From positions 5,332,001 through 5,396,000 of the forward strand of contig NZ_JANADO010000001.1 of NCBI RefSeq assembly GCF_024199845.1: a stretch of DNA of 64,000 bases, in the 5' to 3' direction. The translations under genes and the position numbers were made by a program. Origin of the DNA: Bradyrhizobium sp. CCGB12. Lineage in GTDB: Bacteria; Pseudomonadota; Alphaproteobacteria; Rhizobiales; Xanthobacteraceae. Position 1 is the stretch's first letter. Every line of letters begins with the position of its first letter. Shown here piece by piece: positions 1-9,473 of the stretch. Under the pieces are notes generated by a model that was given only the letters and a program-made list of their open reading frames with translations, searched no databases and was not told the DNA's origin.

Positions 1-72
1 AAACATACGCGGCGCTCGGACATCATTGATGCGGTTGCGACATATGAGGCAAGTATTCTGCTCGGCGCTTAA
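1..72 (+). CDS. 3' end of a CDS cut by the window edge
   Basis: An open plus-strand frame runs from base 1 to a TAA at 70-72 and encodes 23 residues ending in ASILLGA. Codon use looks coding, but the piece is too short to assign a family. It is followed by about 100 bases before the convergent gene that ends at 171. It could equally be a chance open frame. Confidence 0.35.
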   Translation, partial: KHTRRSDIIDAVATYEASILLGA

Positions 73-170
73 GTCGATCTGTTCGCAACGACGAAATCAG
101 CCTGCCCAGCCAATACACTTGCGCGCGACGATTAGAACGCCCCCTCAAGAGGATATGCGCTGAGCCGACG

Positions 171-956
171 CTATGGCCGCTTTCGTGGTTGCTCGATGTC
201 CAAAAACATCGGCAGTGCCACGGCCGACGACATAGGTGCGCCAACGACCGGGACGTCCAAGCGGACGAGATTATCGAACGATCCACCCGCCGCGCGGGTG
301 AGCCCATGTTCGATCAGACTGTACAGGACATTGTGCATGCGGAGGTTGACTTCGTTCAGATCGGCAAGGGCAATATCCACGCCTGCCGCCATCCGCTCGC
401 TCTGATTCATGGCTGACGTATCAGCGTGCTTGTCAGCGATTGCCGCAAAAGCTGCGCTAAAGATCAATGACGAGCCGAGATAGCAGCAGGCATTGGCCGG
501 ATGCTCGGCCACGTAGATCATGCTTTCCTGTTCGGTCAGGGCATTCGTCGCCTGATCGAGGTTCAGTTTGTCATAGTGAAACCCGGTCTTGTCGCGGATC
601 GTGCGAAGCGCGCTGTCCTTCAGCGGGATGGTGCCGAAGTAATCCTTCAGCCATGCAAGGTCTTTCTTGTGTGCGTCACTCAAGGCCGCAATCGCGGGAT
701 CTTCTGGGTTGGATTTTAGAAAGCGTTCAACGAGCATATTCCATGTTTCGAACAGCTTGCCTGTGAGCAACTGCATCACGGTCCACATCTGGACGCCCTG
801 CGCATGATTGTGAAGCTCGCCCTCGCCAATGTCGTTGAGGGAGAACATCAGAAGCCGGTTGAGCACAACCAGCTCATCGTGGGCGTGCATACATCCGGCC
901 ACCTGGTTCCGCTCCCGGTTCGCCAGCTTCCTGATGGCGTCATCGATTGCAAGCAT
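171..956 (-). CDS. Hypothetical soluble protein, 261 aa
   Basis: The product is a mostly helical protein without signal peptide or membrane segment, and I do not recognise a family. It starts with MLAIDDAIRK and has acidic and hydrophobic heptad-like stretches around residues 60-130. The frame also stays open for some residues upstream of the ATG, where the end of the broken MBL gene lies. The two may therefore have been read together, or this gene may be translationally coupled to it. It is the last gene of the leftmost minus-strand group. The length and coding-like composition support a real gene, but the function is unknown. Confidence 0.6.
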   Translation of the reverse strand: MLAIDDAIRKLANRERNQVAGCMHAHDELVVLNRLLMFSLNDIGEGELHNHAQGVQMWTVMQLLTGKLFETWNMLVERFLKSNPEDPAIAALSDAHKKDLAWLKDYFGTIPLKDSALRTIRDKTGFHYDKLNLDQATNALTEQESMIYVAEHPANACCYLGSSLIFSAAFAAIADKHADTSAMNQSERMAAGVDIALADLNEVNLRMHNVLYSLIEHGLTRAAGGSFDNLVRLDVPVVGAPMSSAVALPMFLDIEQPRKRP

Positions 957-993
957 CGAAAGCCTGTCGGCGTTCCGAACCTCTCCACTCTCG

Positions 994-1515
994 TCAAGCC
1001 CCGCGCAGCGTATCGTCCCAAGGCTTTGCCAGATTGGCCAGTTGCTCCTGGTCAGGCGAGAGCACCGTGAGAACCAAACCGCCCTGAAGCTGCACCGTCG
1101 GTAATTTCGACGGCGACCGGCGGGGGCTTGAAACCCGAATTGGACGCGATCCCATAGCCGGCGATGAGTGCAGACAAGCGCTCGCCGTCGAGCGCGCCGA
1201 AGGTCTCGAACTCCGAGGCCGGTGGGGCATAGTTGAGGTCACCACGATCGTTGAACCAGACCTGCTTGACGAGCGGCCGAAAGGCCGCATCGCCTAGCAA
1301 CTTTACGGCACCTTCGATGTGATTGCGATCAATATGGGTGATGATGAAGAGCTCGAACATGTCGTTCGCGCGGCCATGCTGGTTGGCATAGGCTTGCACA
1401 GCTTCAGCAGTCGACTCACGCCCTGCATCGATCAGCAGGCGATAGGGCCTTTCTGTGTCGCCCCAACAGAGGATTACGCAATCGCCTTCGCAGGCAGCAT
1501 CTCGAGCTGGAACAT
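994..1515 (-). pseudogene. Frameshifted MBL-fold metallo-hydrolase
   Basis: The probable start (ATG at 1515) reads MFQLEMLPA, the usual beginning of a family of MBL-fold hydrolases that continue with EGDCxxL. The EGDCVILCWGD segment follows in a different frame, so a one-base frameshift lies near 1490. The metal motif appears as THIDRNHIEG, where the usual HxDxDH has Asn in place of the second Asp. A second frame change near 1100 moves reading into LPTVQLQGG and LTVLSPD, after which the frame closes at 994. The C-terminal half of the fold, which normally holds the distal metal ligands, is absent. This copy is therefore almost certainly inactive. An intact MBL gene paired with a subtilase lies at 60109-61458. 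Confidence 0.7.
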
Positions 1516-1595
1516 CAGCTTGCCTCGGCGTGAGATATTGCGGCTGGGGAAGCGTACAGCTACCTTGGCCTTGAAGCATTCCGAAGAGGAAGAAG

Positions 1596-1781
1596 TCAGG
1601 CGGGATAGTATCGCCATGGTTCACCGCGCCGCGTGACTGTTGCTTTTCCCAGCAACAACGCCAAGTCCTTGTTGACCTGTTGCTGATATCCTTTGTCACC
1701 ATGAATTGCCCTGGCCAGCTCGACCTCCGTCCGGCCTGGACCGCGCTCAATAAGGTACTGAAGCACATCCATTTTGAGCAT
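1596..1781 (-). CDS. Small winged-helix-like protein, 61 aa
   Basis: The product begins MLKMDVLQYLIERG and contains a predicted helix-turn-helix in residues 15-45 (RTEVELARAIHG followed by QQQVNKDLALLL). It ends in RRGEPWRYYPA, a wing-like basic aromatic tail. A strong ribosome binding site (GGAGG) sits five bases before the ATG. It lies just upstream of the broken MBL gene on the same strand and may have regulated that locus. Small winged-helix proteins next to MBL genes fit an accessory DNA-binding role, but the exact family is not recognised. Confidence 0.6.
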   Translation of the reverse strand: MLKMDVLQYLIERGPGRTEVELARAIHGDKGYQQQVNKDLALLLGKATVTRRGEPWRYYPA

Positions 1782-1909
1782 GACAACCTCCAGCTAAAGA
1801 GGTTTATCAATAATCACGTGATATCCGGCCGCGCTAGTTCACTTACCTGATTTTTTTGTCCTTCGAACGAACTCGCCCGGAGCAGCCCTTCCCGATAAAT
1901 GTCACCATG

Positions 1910-2275
1910 TCAGGAAGCCGGTACGGCCCCCCCGCCGTTTGGGCATCCGCGTTTGATCCAGTCTGCGATTTCGTCGATATCGGCCACGTCGAAAAATGCC
2001 GCAGCATTTTGCGGCATACGGCCGAACAATGCGCCGGGATCGTCGGCAAAGTCCGGCGGGACGCCTCGCAACGCCTGGATCACAACTGAATTGTCGGGAT
2101 CGCCAACCACCACTACGCGCCGATGTTTGACCTCGCCGGTGGTGACAAATTCATTGTGATCCATCTGCCGCCACCATCGCCCATGCCCCGAGAGGTCCGG
2201 ATCGGCCTGGACCTTAACGCAGCAGGCGTCCATGAAGTCCTGAAACTCGCCGTATGTATTAATCTTGCCCGCCAT
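1910..2275 (-). CDS. Small cytochrome-like protein, 121 aa
   Basis: The product has no signal peptide. Its C-terminal part (FDVADIDEIADWIKRG CPNG) resembles the last helix of cytochrome-c-like or haem-domain proteins, where an IxxWIxxGxPN signature is common. No CxxCH haem motif is present, so a covalent haem c is unlikely. Cys pairs at residues 18-19 and near the end could be functional. A strong Shine-Dalgarno (AGGAGGG) precedes the ATG. It is the promoter-distal member of the run with the S8 peptidase, two CxxCH proteins, the Rieske protein and the Ycf48-like protein, so a shared redox or assembly function is plausible. The family is not firmly identified. Confidence 0.55.
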   Translation of the reverse strand: MAGKINTYGEFQDFMDACCVKVQADPDLSGHGRWWRQMDHNEFVTTGEVKHRRVVVVGDPDNSVVIQALRGVPPDFADDPGALFGRMPQNAAAFFDVADIDEIADWIKRGCPNGGGAVPAS

Positions 2276-2313
2276 TCTTCGCCCTCCTGTTCAGCACATC
2301 ACGGCGTTCTATC

Positions 2314-3771
2314 TCACGGCTCCTGAAGGATCCGGACCAAAGCCTGCACCGATGGATCATCATCCAGTGCAGTTCGCGACGGACTCCTTATAGAGTCCAG
2401 GCTCGGCGAGTTCCTGTTCGCATTCGCAGCGCGGATGGAACTGGCCCGGAATGCTGCCGCGGCAATCGCCTGCTGCACAGGATCTGTGGCGTCGAAGCCC
2501 ATGAAGGCAACGAAATCCCTGCCCAGCGAGTTGGAAACCTCTTGATGGCACTCGATGCAGCTTCTGCCGTTTCTCTGTTGATAGGTCTCCATCGTCGTGT
2601 TCGCGAGCGTGGATGAGACACCGGTCGGAAATGGCGTTCCCGCGTTGCCGATGCCGGGCGTGCCCGGCACTCTCGGCCACTGCGTCATGACCAGCATGTA
2701 GTTGGCCCAAACGGTCTCCTTGATGTCAGGGAGATTCCAGTAATCCCGATTCATCTGCATCGTTTCCGGCCGGATCGGCTGCGCGCGGATAACCTGCATC
2801 TTCAAATTCGGGTCAGGCCGGTTGGTCTCGGAAATCATCCCTGGCGCCGGCATCGGCGCCACTACCTGCGGCGGCAATCCGGAATTGAATGAGTATGGGA
2901 CAGGCACGGCCTTGGCATCGGGTTCGTCAGTCCTGGGCGGCACATTGTCGACGTGCTCGAAAGAACTCCAGATCCATTGCGGCCGCAACTTCGTCTTGAT
3001 GACGATATGAAATCCGACCAGCGCAATTTCATGCTCATTGCAGACGACTGTCCCCTGCTGATCCGTCGCAACCGGATCGAACACCATCGCCTTGTTGATG
3101 TAGAAGCGGCTGCGAACGGTGCCATCACCAGGATTGAGCACGCGCCAGGCGGCCTTGATCTCTACCGAGCCATCCTTGAACGTTCCCGGCTTCGCCGCCG
3201 TCGGCAAATTCTGCTTGATGTACCATTTGTTATTGGGATCCACGATCGACTCAAACTGTTCGCGGCTAAAGCGGACCTCATAACGCGTATACATCTTGCT
3301 CTGGTCGATCAGCGGATTAGCCAGCCTCTCCAGCACGAATGATGCCTGATTGTAGTCCGCAAAATGACTGAATGCGCTGAGCGTCTTCGTCTTATTGTCG
3401 ACCCCGCCGCACGGATTCGCGCCAGCGTAGCTAGTCCAGTCCTTCGGTTCTGGCGCGCCCGGTGCGAAAACTTCGTAGCGCGCCTTGTAGGTCTCCCACA
3501 CGCGCGGTCCGCTATCACCCGGCTTCCTGGTCTTGTCCGGCATCCCGCGATTTTCAGGCCCCTCAAGTGCAGGCCAATTCAGCGCGATGAACGCCCGCCA
3601 ACTGAAATTGTCGAAGCGCCGAAACGGGCTCCCGTCAGCATCCGGTACATCGTCGATCCGGTCGGGCAGCACCTTGGGCGTTACATCCGGCACTCCCTGC
3701 GCCGATGCGGCGTGAGCACTCATGAGAATTGTGGCAAGGAGAGCTCCAGCAGCAATAAAGCGCGTTTGCAT
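2314..3771 (-). CDS. Secreted cytochrome c-like protein with one CxxCH, 485 aa
   Basis: The chosen start (ATG at 3771, behind GGGAGGG) gives a clean Sec signal peptide ending near SAHAASA. The mature part contains WRAFIALNWPA, an RVWETYKA motif, a WIWSSFEHVDN motif and WANYMLVMTQWPR. A single haem c attachment motif, CIECH, lies about 80 residues before the C-terminus. The same order of motifs occurs in the protein encoded at 5692-6915, so the two are paralogues. The role is probably a periplasmic electron-transfer or haem-containing oxidoreductase component. Its neighbours are a Ycf48-like propeller, a Rieske protein and a subtilase. The precise reaction is unknown. Confidence 0.75.
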   Translation of the reverse strand: MQTRFIAAGALLATILMSAHAASAQGVPDVTPKVLPDRIDDVPDADGSPFRRFDNFSWRAFIALNWPALEGPENRGMPDKTRKPGDSGPRVWETYKARYEVFAPGAPEPKDWTSYAGANPCGGVDNKTKTLSAFSHFADYNQASFVLERLANPLIDQSKMYTRYEVRFSREQFESIVDPNNKWYIKQNLPTAAKPGTFKDGSVEIKAAWRVLNPGDGTVRSRFYINKAMVFDPVATDQQGTVVCNEHEIALVGFHIVIKTKLRPQWIWSSFEHVDNVPPRTDEPDAKAVPVPYSFNSGLPPQVVAPMPAPGMISETNRPDPNLKMQVIRAQPIRPETMQMNRDYWNLPDIKETVWANYMLVMTQWPRVPGTPGIGNAGTPFPTGVSSTLANTTMETYQQRNGRSCIECHQEVSNSLGRDFVAFMGFDATDPVQQAIAAAAFRASSIRAANANRNSPSLDSIRSPSRTALDDDPSVQALVRILQEP

Positions 3772-3843
3772 CACGTGTCCCTCCCTAGGGTCATCACTAC
3801 ACAATCGTCCGACACAGGTTACGCCTTCCGCGTAGCATCTCGG

Positions 3844-5163
3844 CTAGCGCAACGCGAAGACGCCACTCTCTGCATTCCCGTCGACCGTCACTCGATAGAT
3901 GTAGACGCCATGGCGAACCGCCTGTCCGCGGTCGTCCTTGCGGTCCCATACCATTTCCCGAGACCCTGCTTCGGGCTTCTTTTCATCGATCAGCGTTCGC
4001 ATCTCCTTGCCGAAGCGATTCCAGATATGGAGCGTTGCGCGCTGGCTCCCGGCGGGTACCTGGAACCTGATCGGCACCTGCTTGTCGTAGGACGGAGTGC
4101 TTTCGGTTTCCGCGCGGGCGGCGGCGGCAACGGCAACCGGTGCGACGCCTTCGATCGCGACGTCCGGTGCATATTTGTAAATGGTCCGTCCCGCGGCGTA
4201 TCCGAGATTGACGGGGTTGCCGAAGAAGCGAAATCGATTGATGAACCTTCCGATCGAATCTGCATTCTGCCAGTTCTGCCCACCATCGCTCGTGACGCTA
4301 CTCTTGCCCGAGGCAAAATCTTCATCGCCCCATCCCCCGACCCAACCATTCGATGAATCGAGAAAACCAATGCCTTCAATGTTGGCATTACCGGGCACCG
4401 AAAACTTCGACCATGTCTTGCCGCCATCCTCGGTCTTGAGAATGAAGGCCTGGGTCATGTTCTCCAGCGAGACGAATCCGAGCTGGTCATTCAGGAACTG
4501 AATCTTCCATCCCCAGGTGCCCTCCACAAATTGGGAGCGTATGTCTTTCAGACGATCGACCCACGTCGTCCCCCCGTCCTCGGTAAAGAGGATCACCGGC
4601 TTGACGTCATCATATGTGGGATGCGCCTTGTCGGAGAAGCCGCCGACAACCCAGCCGCGCTCCCTGGTCTGGAAGAAGATGTCGATCAAATTGGACGCGT
4701 GCGCCGACATGTCGATCGCGGTCCAGCTATTTCCTCCGTCGCTGCTCTTGATGATCGCAGCTCCATCGCTGGGATCGTTGGTCCCCGAACCGTAGATGAC
4801 TGACTGGTCTACCGCATATAATCCACAGACCTTCTTTGGCGCGGCGGCCGGCAGAGTGACCGGATTCCACTGTTCGCCACCATCCGTGGTGCGATAGAGC
4901 CGGAGCTCGGTCGTCAGCGTTCCGACGCACCCCACCTGCTCGCTCGGCCAAGCCATGCAGCGAAGGTAGACCGGCCGATTAGTACCGGGGAGAATGGGTG
5001 TCTTGAACTTGGTGTCCCATGTCTGTCCGCCGTTGGTCGTCTTCTGGACGTGTCCCGAGCTGTTGACCGCCCATCCGACAGTGGGGTTGAAAAACCAGAC
5101 ATCGTCGTAACGCTGGCTGGGTGTTGCACCGGTCGGCGTCCATTTCAGTGCCGCTGCTGCCAT
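3844..5163 (-). CDS. Ycf48-like / BNR-repeat beta-propeller, 439 aa
   Basis: Repeated motifs of the kind TTNGGQTW, TTDGGEQW, SSDGGNSW, TEDGGTTW, TEDGGKTW and TSDGGQNW occur at regular intervals, the signature of Ycf48/photosystem-assembly-like or sialidase-type propellers. After about residue 350 the sequence changes to a FlgD-like Ig fold (FQVPAGSQRATLHIWNRFG, then GVYIYRVTVDG). That domain is often found at the end of secreted or surface proteins. No classical signal peptide is visible. The gene lies between two haem-protein genes in the same direction. A scaffold or assembly role for the neighbouring redox proteins is an inference from context. Confidence 0.75.
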   Translation of the reverse strand: MAAAALKWTPTGATPSQRYDDVWFFNPTVGWAVNSSGHVQKTTNGGQTWDTKFKTPILPGTNRPVYLRCMAWPSEQVGCVGTLTTELRLYRTTDGGEQWNPVTLPAAAPKKVCGLYAVDQSVIYGSGTNDPSDGAAIIKSSDGGNSWTAIDMSAHASNLIDIFFQTRERGWVVGGFSDKAHPTYDDVKPVILFTEDGGTTWVDRLKDIRSQFVEGTWGWKIQFLNDQLGFVSLENMTQAFILKTEDGGKTWSKFSVPGNANIEGIGFLDSSNGWVGGWGDEDFASGKSSVTSDGGQNWQNADSIGRFINRFRFFGNPVNLGYAAGRTIYKYAPDVAIEGVAPVAVAAAARAETESTPSYDKQVPIRFQVPAGSQRATLHIWNRFGKEMRTLIDEKKPEAGSREMVWDRKDDRGQAVRHGVYIYRVTVDGNAESGVFALR

Positions 5164-5199
5164 TGTCAGCCTCCGCTCGTTAAAGTGGATCTGTGCGCG

Positions 5200-5667
5200 T
5201 CAGGCCGTGGCAGCTAGTGCCACGAACACATAGGCATCTTCGCCCACCGTCTCAATCCTGGTTTCAAATTGAGCCAGATTGGCACCGGGCGGCGCCGGCC
5301 CCAGCAAGCGCTTGCCACTGGTCAGATCGAATCTGCTGCCATGACACGGACACTGGATGACCGGATAAACCGTAGCCCCCTCCCCAAGCATGCTGAACAC
5401 AATGGGCCGGTCAGCCGTCGCCCAGTTCGGACTACCCTTGAGGATATTGCAGCCGGCATGCGTGCATCGCCGTGCAATCGAAAAGAACTTTGGCAGTGAC
5501 GGCGGTTGCTCTCCATCTGGCTTATCCGTCTCTAACCGCGCAAGTATCCGCGGAGTTGCGCCGCTATCCGCCTGACGAACGATGTCAGTTATATCGATTG
5601 GTGGATCACCCGGCAGGAAATCGTTGACCTTGATGGTTTGTACAAAACCGGGAATGTTGGTTGTCAT
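5200..5667 (-). CDS. Soluble Rieske [2Fe-2S] protein, 155 aa
   Basis: Both Rieske cluster-binding boxes are present. CTHAGCN lies near residue 71 and CPCHGSRFD near residue 112, giving the two Cys and two His ligands. The usual GPAPPGANL segment follows. There is no N-terminal membrane anchor or Tat signal, so it differs from the bc1 Rieske subunit and looks like a soluble electron carrier. The ATG at 5667 is better spaced from GAGGGAG than the GTG three bases upstream. It sits between the two CxxCH proteins and is probably co-transcribed with them. Confidence 0.85.
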   Translation of the reverse strand: MTTNIPGFVQTIKVNDFLPGDPPIDITDIVRQADSGATPRILARLETDKPDGEQPPSLPKFFSIARRCTHAGCNILKGSPNWATADRPIVFSMLGEGATVYPVIQCPCHGSRFDLTSGKRLLGPAPPGANLAQFETRIETVGEDAYVFVALAATA

Positions 5668-5691
5668 CACATTCTCCCTCGGCAGGACGAT

Positions 5692-6915
5692 CTAATTCGA
5701 GCAGAGCGGATCCTGAGCCGGGCGAGCCTCGCTTTGATTTGCCCGTCGGGCTCTGGAAAGAGACCAGACAAAGTCGAGTTGCACGAACCTGAGATTGTTG
5801 GCCGAGTCGACGAACCACGCCGGATTGGGCATACCCGTCGAACCCTGCCCCCGACATTTGAAGACCGACATGCGTGCCGTCGCGCCGATCGTTGACCGGG
5901 CATGGCACGTGATGCATGACGACGTGTTCTGGAAGCCGCCTTCGGGCTGCGAATTCGCAAGCAACGTGATGTTGCCGCGGCTGTCAACGAAATCGACCTG
6001 TGTTCCGCGAAGCCGGTAGTTTGCCCATTTGGTGCCTTCGAGACCGATATTGGCCGGCGCCTGTTCGCAATCATGCGGCCCCTGGGGGCAAGCAAAGCGA
6101 TCCACCGACTTCAGATTCCAGCCGATATTGAATTTGCGCCCGCCCTGGGATTCCGGAATCTTGTTGTCAATATGCTCGAAGGTCGCCCAGAGCCAATTCG
6201 GTAAATCCTTTGTCGTGATATGGAGTGCCGTCAGTCCATATATCTTGCCGTTATCGGACTTGACCCAGTGATAACGCGGCTTGTCGGCCTCCGAGATCTC
6301 GCGCCATTGCGCTTTCACTTCCTTGGCCGCGAGCGGAAAGGCGATGGTCTGGACCCGGTTCGTAAACAGCTTGATCTGTTCGTCGACGTTGTAGAGCTTC
6401 TTCGATCTCACGAATTCGAATGTTGCCTGATTCAATCTCGTCTCGTTGACGGTATCCTCGTTCTCCAACGCCTCTGCGATGTTCTCTTCGAATGCCGGCA
6501 ACGGCGTGTTCCCCAGTTTCATCGACTCCAGCAGGATTCGTTGCTGCACCGCGCCACGGTCCAGGCCAGCAATAGGTTTGTCGGCGGGCGTTTCCTTGTC
6601 GAGCCAGGCGCCAGGGTCAGAACCGTCGATGGGATAAGCCGTGTCGGCTGCACTGTTATGCGCGCTCCGCCAGGTTTCCCAAACGACCGGTCCCGGTGCG
6701 GCATCTCCAAACTTCTTGGTTGAATCCGGTGCCCTCTGCTTGACGTTTGCCGGCCAGTTGAGGGCTACGAAAAGCCGCCAGGCGTACCGGTCCGGTTCGG
6801 TGATCGCAGCGGCGGTATCTTGAGGTTCCTTCCATGCCTCCTGTGCCATCGAGCTGGCCGAATGCAAGCTCGCGTTGACGGCGATCATCATCGCGAAAGC
6901 CCGGAATGCCCACAT
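5692..6915 (-). CDS. Secreted cytochrome c-like protein, paralogue, 407 aa
   Basis: The start at 6915 follows GGAGGAGG and yields a signal peptide (MWAFRAFAMMIAV, cleavage near SSMAQ). The protein carries WRLFVALNWPAN, VVWETWRSAH, LPNWLWATFEHIDN, WANYRLRGTQ and a haem motif CITCH at about residue 335. These match the order of motifs in the 485-residue protein at 2314-3771, so the locus encodes two diverged copies of the same unrecognised CxxCH family. It lies 68 bases downstream of the S8 peptidase gene and just upstream of the Rieske gene. A role in periplasmic redox chemistry is likely. The substrate is unknown. Confidence 0.75.
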   Translation of the reverse strand: MWAFRAFAMMIAVNASLHSASSMAQEAWKEPQDTAAAITEPDRYAWRLFVALNWPANVKQRAPDSTKKFGDAAPGPVVWETWRSAHNSAADTAYPIDGSDPGAWLDKETPADKPIAGLDRGAVQQRILLESMKLGNTPLPAFEENIAEALENEDTVNETRLNQATFEFVRSKKLYNVDEQIKLFTNRVQTIAFPLAAKEVKAQWREISEADKPRYHWVKSDNGKIYGLTALHITTKDLPNWLWATFEHIDNKIPESQGGRKFNIGWNLKSVDRFACPQGPHDCEQAPANIGLEGTKWANYRLRGTQVDFVDSRGNITLLANSQPEGGFQNTSSCITCHARSTIGATARMSVFKCRGQGSTGMPNPAWFVDSANNLRFVQLDFVWSLSRARRANQSEARPAQDPLCSN

Positions 6916-6982
6916 AGCCTCCTCCTGCGTTACAACTCGCGCCCTCCGGGGCAAACATTTGACCTGCAGACGGCGGATTCGC

Positions 6983-8587
6983 TTAAGCCTGCAACAAACG
7001 GGCCTTCGCCTCGGCAACCGCCGCCTCGGCGTGAACGCATCCGTATCCAAAGAGTCGTGAATGGTCGTCAGCATCGTAGGAACCAGGATCGCCGATCCGA
7101 CGTGCGGTCTGCTTGAGGATCTCGCGGCACTCCGCCGCGGTCAGTCCTGGATTGGCGCTCAGCACCAACCCGCAGATTCCGGCGACCAGCGGACAGGAGC
7201 TCGATGTCTTGCCGAAATGTTCGTTGTAATCACCCGGCACATAGCCCAAGGGACGCGTCGCTCCGATCGAGTCGATGAATTCTCCGGTCACGTCGGCAGT
7301 CGTAACACCACGACCGCTGTCACTGCTCGAGGGCGCGCATATCCAGATTTCCTTGCCGGTGTTTGAATAGGAAGCATGTTCATCAAGGCTGTCGGAAGCT
7401 CCGACTGCTATGACATCCGGATGGATGGCGAATCCGTTTACGCTGTCGTGGGCCGGATCATTGACGTCACGGCCTTCATTGCCGGCGGCAAAGACGATGA
7501 TGCTGCCCTTGCCTTCACGCCCCTCGGTGGCAAAACGGCTGATCGCTTTGGCAACCCGCGTCGATAGTGGGTAGTTGGTCGCTCGAGCGCCCCAGCTACA
7601 ACTGACGATCGATGCACCACGCTCGTGCATATAGTCAAACCATTTCGCGATCTCTATCGGCTCCAGGCTCGACCAGCGCACCGGTATCCAGGAACATCCC
7701 GGAGCCGCACCGACGATCTTGCCGGTGCCAGTAGCCCCAATGGCAATCCCCGCACACGCCGTGCCATGCCAGTTTCCCAACTGTGGCGATGTGAGGTTGG
7801 GTTCGGGAGCGACGTTGGCCGCATTGCGTGTAAAGTCCCAAGGATGCACCGATCGATCCGCAAGATCGGGATGACTCAAGTCGAAGCCGTCATCGATAAT
7901 TCCAATCACCACGTCGGGAGAACCGAAGCCTTGAAGCAGACGCCATGCTGCAATCACCCGCGCATCTGCGCCTGCTTTCAGGTCGCTTGCGTCGCCGCCG
8001 TTACGACCGGTATTTTCGAGGTACCACTCGTGATCCATCAAAGCATCGTTCGGGACGGCAAAGCCCTTCACCTCACCCTCTGTCGACAGATCGGGCTCGG
8101 CGATCCTGATCGAAGGCTCCTGCTGCAAGGCGGCACAGACTTCGACGGCGTCCCGTCGATGATCGTCCACATGAAGCGTCAACCCGCCATCGAATTCCCG
8201 TCTCACCAGCTTTAAGTGGTGCCGGGTGATCAGATCGTTCCTCGTCTGCTCATCGGCCATTTTATGAAATTCGAGGTAGACTGTTCCGGTCGGAACGAAA
8301 GGCACCATGTCGGGAGAGCTGTGATAGACATTGGTAATTTCCGCGGGACGTGACAGCCTGTCGATCGTACTTTCAAGGCTCTTGGAATCCCTCCGCGTTC
8401 CGGCTCCGAGCGTTTTTATGTTTCCAAGGTCGCTACGATTCCGGATTTGATACGAACCGGAGCGAGAAGCGATTTGATTTTCTGCAGCGGGCTGAAACAA
8501 CGGGCCGGAATGGACAGCTGCGAGGGTACTGCTCTTGCTCAGAGCGAGCGAGCCGCTGCCGTACCGAAGGTTTAAAATATCACTCAC
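6983..8587 (-). CDS. S8 family serine peptidase (subtilase), 534 aa
   Basis: The catalytic triad motifs are all visible: Asp in GIIDDGFDLSHPDL, His in NWHGTACAG, and Ser in TSSSCPLVAG, with the oxyanion Asn in FAAGNEG. About 190 residues precede the catalytic domain and include a propeptide-like segment (FVPTGTVYLEFHK). No signal peptide is seen, so it may act in the cytoplasm or use a non-Sec route. The start is a GTG at 8587. It is the first gene of the minus-strand run with the redox proteins. A second subtilase in this window is paired with an MBL hydrolase, and a broken MBL gene lies at the other end of this cluster. Confidence 0.85.
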   Translation of the reverse strand: MSDILNLRYGSGSLALSKSSTLAAVHSGPLFQPAAENQIASRSGSYQIRNRSDLGNIKTLGAGTRRDSKSLESTIDRLSRPAEITNVYHSSPDMVPFVPTGTVYLEFHKMADEQTRNDLITRHHLKLVRREFDGGLTLHVDDHRRDAVEVCAALQQEPSIRIAEPDLSTEGEVKGFAVPNDALMDHEWYLENTGRNGGDASDLKAGADARVIAAWRLLQGFGSPDVVIGIIDDGFDLSHPDLADRSVHPWDFTRNAANVAPEPNLTSPQLGNWHGTACAGIAIGATGTGKIVGAAPGCSWIPVRWSSLEPIEIAKWFDYMHERGASIVSCSWGARATNYPLSTRVAKAISRFATEGREGKGSIIVFAAGNEGRDVNDPAHDSVNGFAIHPDVIAVGASDSLDEHASYSNTGKEIWICAPSSSDSGRGVTTADVTGEFIDSIGATRPLGYVPGDYNEHFGKTSSSCPLVAGICGLVLSANPGLTAAECREILKQTARRIGDPGSYDADDHSRLFGYGCVHAEAAVAEAKARLLQA

Positions 8588-9473
8588 GGATCAACCGCCG
8601 AATATTTTTGTCAGTAAGATCGGACGCCGTTATCGCTGATCAGCGATCAAATCATTCGGCGTCGCACTGTCCATTCGGAAGCGAAGCAATTCAGTATCAG
8701 CGCGCGTAGCGACCAGCTAGCAACGCTCAAAGACTTTCAACGCAGGAGCAAAACAAAGGAGTTAGCCGTCCGGCATACGACTACAATCCTAAATTGTGAT
8801 TTGGAATTTGTCTAATGATTTTTATCGACGCAGTCGCAAATCGACCGCGACACTTGGGCGCGCGACGGGCGCAACAACAGTCCAACAAAACTCTGGCAGG
8901 ATCTGAGCGGCCGCGAAACATCGGGAAACAGACCTAACCAGGCAATTCAGGATCAGCAGCCCCAAGCCCGCTATCCGAACCGGGCTGATTGGCGACCAAA
9001 GCACAGATCGTTCGAGCCGATAGTGCGTCCAGCTCATTGCCAGCTACGCCTGGTTCCTGTGATCGCAGGCTGGTGTGGAAAAGAAGGGAAGGCGCGATAA
9101 CGTACCCGGAATGCTCGGTCACGTTTCGCCAGCCGGTTCCTGACGGTGAATATCTTCAGGAATCTCGCGCAAAAAGCCACGGTTCATGTCGAACCGATTT
9201 CCGATCTTTTCGAGATAGATCAAGCCCTTGACCAGAATGATCGGCGTTACAGTGGAGAAAAAATGCCGGGATCAGGACGCGAACAGGACAAATGAGAACG
9301 TCCGAAAGGGCGGCTGCTCATCGCCATCCGCTGCACTTTTGCGAAGCAAGCCGCTCGCGCAGCGCGCCTCCACAAAGCGCCGTAGCGAGCGAGCGGCTTG
9401 CGGGTCCGAGCTGCTGGCCTCGCGCGAACCTCGAAAGCCGAAAATTGGGGCACCTTAACCAGGAGTGTTCATC
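8588..9473. other. Intergenic region without a convincing gene
   Basis: About 890 bases separate the subtilase start from the transposase relic. Open frames here are short, overlap on both strands and show no recognisable motif. The promoter of the leftward redox/protease run should lie just right of 8587, in an AT-richer stretch around 8780-8830, but no clear -35/-10 pair could be assigned. Confidence 0.5.
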
